In this document: positions 59,201-64,000 of the stretch, piece by piece
How the letters are laid out: each line of letters starts with the position of its first letter
Position numbering within the stretch: position 1 is the first letter of the stretch
NCBI GenBank assembly: GCA_018389105.1
Contig: JACATO010002190.1
Span: 62,001 to 126,000 of the forward strand
From: Nautilus pompilius
Taxonomy: Eukaryota; Mollusca; Cephalopoda; Nautilida; Nautilidae
DNA: 64,000 bases
Reading direction: 5' to 3'
The notes under the pieces: model-generated
What the model was told of the DNA's origin: nothing
The model's database searches: none
What the model saw: the letters and a program-made list of their open reading frames with translations, nothing else
Translations under genes and position numbers: made by a program

Positions 59201-62200
59201 AAGTTTCCCCAACACGTTACTGCGAATCGATTAACAGAGGCAGGCTTCTTTGATGAATTAATTTTATAAAATCATGCTGACATTAAACGTTCTGCACTGT
59301 TTGCAGCCAGGACATACCAAAAAAATGGTGAGAAAGAAGAATCTTGGTGTGACTGACTGGTAGAGAAAACAATATATATATATATATTTTTTTTTAATCG
59401 GCATTGTTTTTGCATCAGCATTAATTATGCAGTTCAGACCAAATTCTGCAGGGAATGACAAACAACTTCACAGCCTACAAGTATCTCTTAATTTAACCAT
59501 CAGTACGGTCCCTTTACAAACACAGGTGTTACCAATAAAAATCTAGCAAGAAGAATAGTAAGGTAATGGCATGATGAAAATTGCATAAGAAGTTCTTTTG
59601 AAAGCATAAATGCCAAGCAATTAGTGAACAGTAATTAAATTACCAAATGACTGTACCAGAAAGCACGTTTATACACACAAAAAAGCATAGACCATTCACA
59701 TTCTTAGACAACCTGCGAACAACTATATAGGGTTTTGTTAATTAGCTGCTTACTTTCTTGACATTAATCAAAGACGTCTCAACTCCTATTAAATGTTCAT
59801 CCCTCTAAATGTTTGAAGCTGTTTAGGTAAATGGATTTTTTACACCCTGTTACATAATTACTGCCAACAATTACCAAAAATTTTACACTTGGTCATCTCA
59901 TTTTGGTTCATGGAGGAGGAAATTAAATATTTCCTGTAACAGGCTAACCTCAATGTACTCAATATTAATTAATCACAAGTATTTCACAAAAAAAGGTTTT
60001 GGGCATAAAAATACTTAAGTGCTAACTCAATATTCTTAATCAAACGAAAACACAAAATGTGTTTAATAATTAAATGGTACAGTGAACACAGGTCCATTTA
60101 ACAGTTTAAAACCTTAATGAATTATACATGGTTCCGTTGTAGAGTGAGTGAGTGACCGGCACACTACAGTTTAAGATGTCAATAATTGCTTTATTTGTTT
60201 AAAGTAGACTTGGTTACTTTTTCAAACAAGTGAGAAAGACCATCACAATATAGCAAAATATCCATTCCTCAAAGAGAAAATGGCAAACCTTTATCATCTA
60301 CAGAATAAAAATATCTATAATGAAGTAACCATTAAAAATATGTAGATAAGGTGACAGGAATCAACCTGAACTAAAAAGACAAACAAGAGTATAATTAATA
60401 GTAACCTGTCATTTTCAGATGTTCATTGTATTTAAACACCGGCCTGTGGGAATGTTTGTTTCCTCAGTGACCACCTCCCTCAAACAACACACCTATCCCA
60501 GAAATTCTGAATTAATCTCATGTCTCTTCACACATTATTTGCCCAACCTTACAGGAAATGTAGCAGAATCAAACATCAAACAAAAGTATAGAGAATTAAG
60601 AATCGGCTCCCTCCCCAACACACAGCTTTTTTTTTTTTTGAAAAAAATTTTTATTTTCTGTACATTTCATCTTGTAAATTTATTTTAAAATAGTGTTCCA
60701 CAAACTAAAGTTTTACATTACGTATGCACACAATTTTGATAAAGTCCCAAATACTACAAAATGAATAGACTCATTCTGTATACGAGATCTCTGGGCTAAA
60801 TTTGGAAGCTGCAAAACAATTTGACAGTAAATAAGATTTTTTTTGGTAGGGGGCTATAAGAAAACAAGAGTTAACTTGTATGTTCATAGTTTGTGCAATC
60901 TTTCTGTAGTCATCAATTGTAAAATGACGACACTGAATATTAGAATAAAACTTAACTGGTTAAATTCTAGGGGTTTGTCTTTTTGTTGTTTTTTTTATCC
61001 TTGCTACACGTAGTTTTAGGTACCTCACCAATGCCAGCTAACATTAGGAGTCCAAGGGTTTTTTTTTCTTTTGACCCCCCCCCAAATTCTTCCCACCCCT
61101 TATTCACCATCACTGGCAACCCATGGTTCAGACAGTTGCTGCTATCTACTCTTCTCCACACTAATCCCTCACGTTATCTCTGCTGGGTCCAATTCACATA
61201 CGTATTTATAGTTAATAAATAGGCTGTAAGCCAAATACAGCAAAAGCATTTGAAGACCCAGGACGTTCGCTGAATAAAGTTACTCCCCTTAAAATAATGC
61301 ATAACGAGCCAACTCTGGCAAGACTCTTCTATCAATAACCAAAAGCACTTGCGAATTTTTGCAGCAAGAAAGGTCTGGTGAGATTATCCACTCTTATCAT
61401 GCAGGTGGGGTCGGGCTGATGTCAGGTCTTTTTATAGTATCAGTTTAAGATATGAAGTCAGATCTTTAACAGAAAAGCTAGAAACATTAATAAACATGAA
61501 ACAAATAATTTCGACAAATCATGGTTAAACATCAATAACTGAAAGCCACACCCATCCCCTGATAAAGGCATACTGTTTGCTCTTCCTTCATCTTGATTCT
61601 AGTAAGAATATTGTATCCTGGTAATAATTCCGCCACTCTGTTCCCCATTTTTTTTTTTTTTTTTGACAGGAAGTGTACCTGAATTCAGCAGTGCTCATTT
61701 ACCTCATCCAACCTGACCCATCGTGTGGTTTAGAACAAAGACCAAGCCTGCACTTTGCACCTCCCATCCAAATCAATAACTATGAACAATAAATTTCTTT
61801 TATCATTTTGTTTCTCTTACCATCTTTATAATGAATAAGGTAAAAATTGTGGGAAATGAATAATTATTAATTTTATAAAAGCAATGCATTTGTTGTTTTC
61901 AAAAGAGATTCAATAAGAAATAATTTTGAATATGCTTCAGTTGGTCTGCTATAAGGAAATGTGCCATTCTGATAACTCAGATTATTATGTTATTCCCCTA
62001 AAATTAACTCTTCTGAAGCTTCTCATTATTTCAGCAATAATTTTTAAAAAAAAAACAAACTAGAACACGAGACTGTTTGATGTTTTTTTTTTCTGCCTCT
62101 GACAGAAATATTTGAAAAATGAGAAGTTGATTCATTCGAGTAAATCCTCATCATTCATGGATGTTGCTGCTTGCCAGTAGCCAGTTTAATTAATCTCCAT

Positions 62201-64000
62201 CTCTTACTAAGATGAGAAATCACTAGGAAGCAGTATATATTTTCACCAGATATGGGAAAACAACAACAGCAAAACTTTAATAAAATCATAAATGGTCATA
62301 TAATATGATGTGAGTAGGAGCACCCGAGTAATGTAAGCTATTTTTGGTCTGCTTTGGTTTAAGAAAGTTTAGAACTAAAATATTTTGCAGCAGAAATACA
62401 GCTGCATATGATTTCCTTCAATCAAGGGAATATGGAATAAAACATTTAAAAACCGTTAAGTGTTTAACTTTCATTGTTTTATTTTTTTAAAGATATTTAG
62501 AAAATTATTTTCTAATATTCTTTGAGATAAAAGTGTAAGCTTTAAGGATGTTATGCAATTCCTATTTCAGCAGTTTCGGTTTTTATTTACACCCATTTCT
62601 ACCTTACATTGTTTATGCTTCATTTGATTTTAGTTGTCTTGCCAATAACATCATTCAAAAGACTTAGTTTCTAAATTTCATAGAGCAGAAGGAAAAAAAA
62701 AATTTTTTTTTTTAATTTCAACATCGCACATCTTTCATTTATTTCCAAAACATTAACCCTTTGGAAACATTTTTTTTTTTTAAAGTTTAAAGCTAGAAAG
62801 ATGGAGAAAATGAACTGTTACCATTGATTTACCAGGATGTTGCTTTACTGAAAGGCCATTGCTGATTGGTCCACACTATTTATAGGGAACCATTCAGCAA
62901 GACAGTTATTGAGCCAAAAAAATCAGCCATGTGCCTTTTTTTTTCTTTCTTAAATGTTAACACTTAAAGACTCCACACCAAAGAGTTCAGCTTAATTAGT
63001 AAAAAGGACACAAAAGCATCAAGCACAACTTCTTCACGAGAAATTTCTGATACCACCTAATATCATCAGGATATATGGAAATTTCAGTAAATATCTCTAT
63101 GTAAGAAAGGGTGTCGTCCAATTTCCTTTTAATCACTATTTTCAAACTTGTGAAGTTTTTTTGACATAAGATCAAACAGCCTAGTTCTTAGATAATAGTT
63201 TGGTATAATTTTATATCCAATAAAATCCATTTGCTCTGAAATTAAATCAGTTCTAACTGCAGAGCTATTTCTCCCATTAAAATATTTTGAGAAGCTCTGA
63301 TGAAAGCAGGAAGAAAAGTAAATGACAGCTCATGAGAAGTTTGAGATAAGCATCTTATTTAGAGGACTCGTTATTAGAGTAATAAAATATGCACACTCAG
63401 CAAGTCAAGTCTATAATATTGGTGCTTAAGTGAGAAGTTTTATCTAGTGATCACCATGATGATGTGTGTTAAATGAACTGGAATCAGGCCACTGAAACCT
63501 TCCATCCTCATGATTTAACCAACCAAAAGGAGACCGGTTTTTTGGTAAAAAAAAAATTAAATCTGTGTGTACACAGCAAATGGTTGAGTCTAATAAGTCC
63601 ACCCCCCCATCCGAAGTTATTGCAATATTATCTTTGCACGTACACCTTAATGCTGGTTGGGTATCTTTCCTCCCCCTTCTCTAGTAGGCTCCAACTTACT
63701 TTTAACAGAAAGACTAAATGGATAAGATATACCAATTCCATCTGGTCCAAGCAAGCCAAAGAATTAACAGGTATCATGCAAATTAATATGCACCCCATGA
63801 ACATATGAAAATGTAAGTCTTTTAAAAGATGCCGCCCTGCCTTCCTTGCCAGCACAGAACTTATAATTTCCTTCCCTTTAATTCTGAATCATTCTTGAAG
63901 GATGGTTGTCTATGCAATCTATTTTCCGTGACCACTGCATGTCAGTTTTATTACATACCTGTCACCAATGAACAGGTCAACATTTATTTACAATAACAGG
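50215..64000. other. Long gene-poor region to the window end
   Basis: No gene was recognised. It includes long poly(A) runs (52118-52143, 55260-55279, 54931-54948), a CA repeat (54486-54499), a (CCCA)n-like tract near 56340-56360 and a short TA repeat (59373-59387). Open frames are all short and match nothing I know. At the right edge, gacag followed by gtatgt on the minus strand (exon side ending at 63959) looks like a splice donor, but the stretch beyond it in the window is too short to judge. Confidence 0.5.
52118..52143. repeat. Poly(A) run
   Basis: Twenty-six consecutive A residues. No retroposed body was recognised beside it. Confidence 0.9.

Noticed and set aside
62862-62884. Inverted CCAAT (ctgattggtcc) followed by ctatttatag, a possible promoter
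   Set aside because: There is no CpG enrichment and no nearby exon; such matches are expected by chance in AT-rich DNA.
63953-64000. Possible minus-strand exon with donor gacag/gtatgt at the window edge
   Set aside because: Only 41 bases lie inside the window; one frame has a stop just upstream and no protein can be recognised.

Overview
The window is AT-rich animal genomic DNA with short exons, GT-AG introns, long introns and UTR-like stretches, many poly(A)/poly(T) runs, and a scatter of old DNA transposons. The best-resolved gene is a Mig-2-like (Mtl) Rho GTPase, a class found in invertebrates and absent from vertebrates. The host is therefore an invertebrate. A lophotrochozoan, perhaps a mollusc, fits the overall texture and the 'gagttatctccc' repeat motif, but this is inference. 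No prokaryotic genes, rRNA, tRNA genes, CRISPR arrays or LTR/retroviral elements were recognised.

Layout. 1-4.7 kb: gene-poor flank with a possible decayed coding remnant and a decayed Tc1-like transposon (3250-4409). 4.7-13.3 kb (+): a complete six-exon MOSPD1/MOSPD3-like gene (208 aa, MSP domain plus two C-terminal membrane segments). Its introns hold a tRNA-derived SINE, an (ATC)n microsatellite and a GA-rich minisatellite that carries a 240-bp hAT-type MITE. 15.3-15.8 kb: an internally deleted mariner. 16.7-17.8 kb (-): a 371-codon ORF in a single exon behind a splice acceptor, not recognised, with an RPEL-like helix. 17.9-18.2 kb: a second tRNA-derived SINE. 20.4-21.6 kb: a full-length but inactive mariner of the Hsmar1/SETMAR type. 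About 24.2 kb: a CpG-rich, ETS-site-bearing promoter candidate. 31.8-33.0 kb: a pogo/Tigger-type element with TA target-site duplication. 39.5-44.4 kb (-): the complete five-coding-exon Mig-2-like/Mtl GTPase (195 aa), with another Tc1 relic in its fourth intron. 48.6-49.1 kb: a short element whose ends and interior resemble a Tigger-family element that I recall from mammalian genomes. About 50.2 kb: a third Tc1-like relic. 50.4-64.0 kb: no gene recognised.

The genes do not form a functional unit. MOSPD-type proteins act at the ER membrane and membrane contact sites. Mig-2/Mtl GTPases control actin, cell migration and axon guidance. The RPEL-like motif of the unknown protein hints at actin binding, but weakly. 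I did not find a new multi-gene system. The points most worth a second look are the Lys in the Mtl P-loop helix, the unknown 371-aa protein, the Tigger-like element shared across phyla, the MITE caught inside a minisatellite, and the start/stop-overlapping uORF of the MOSPD gene.
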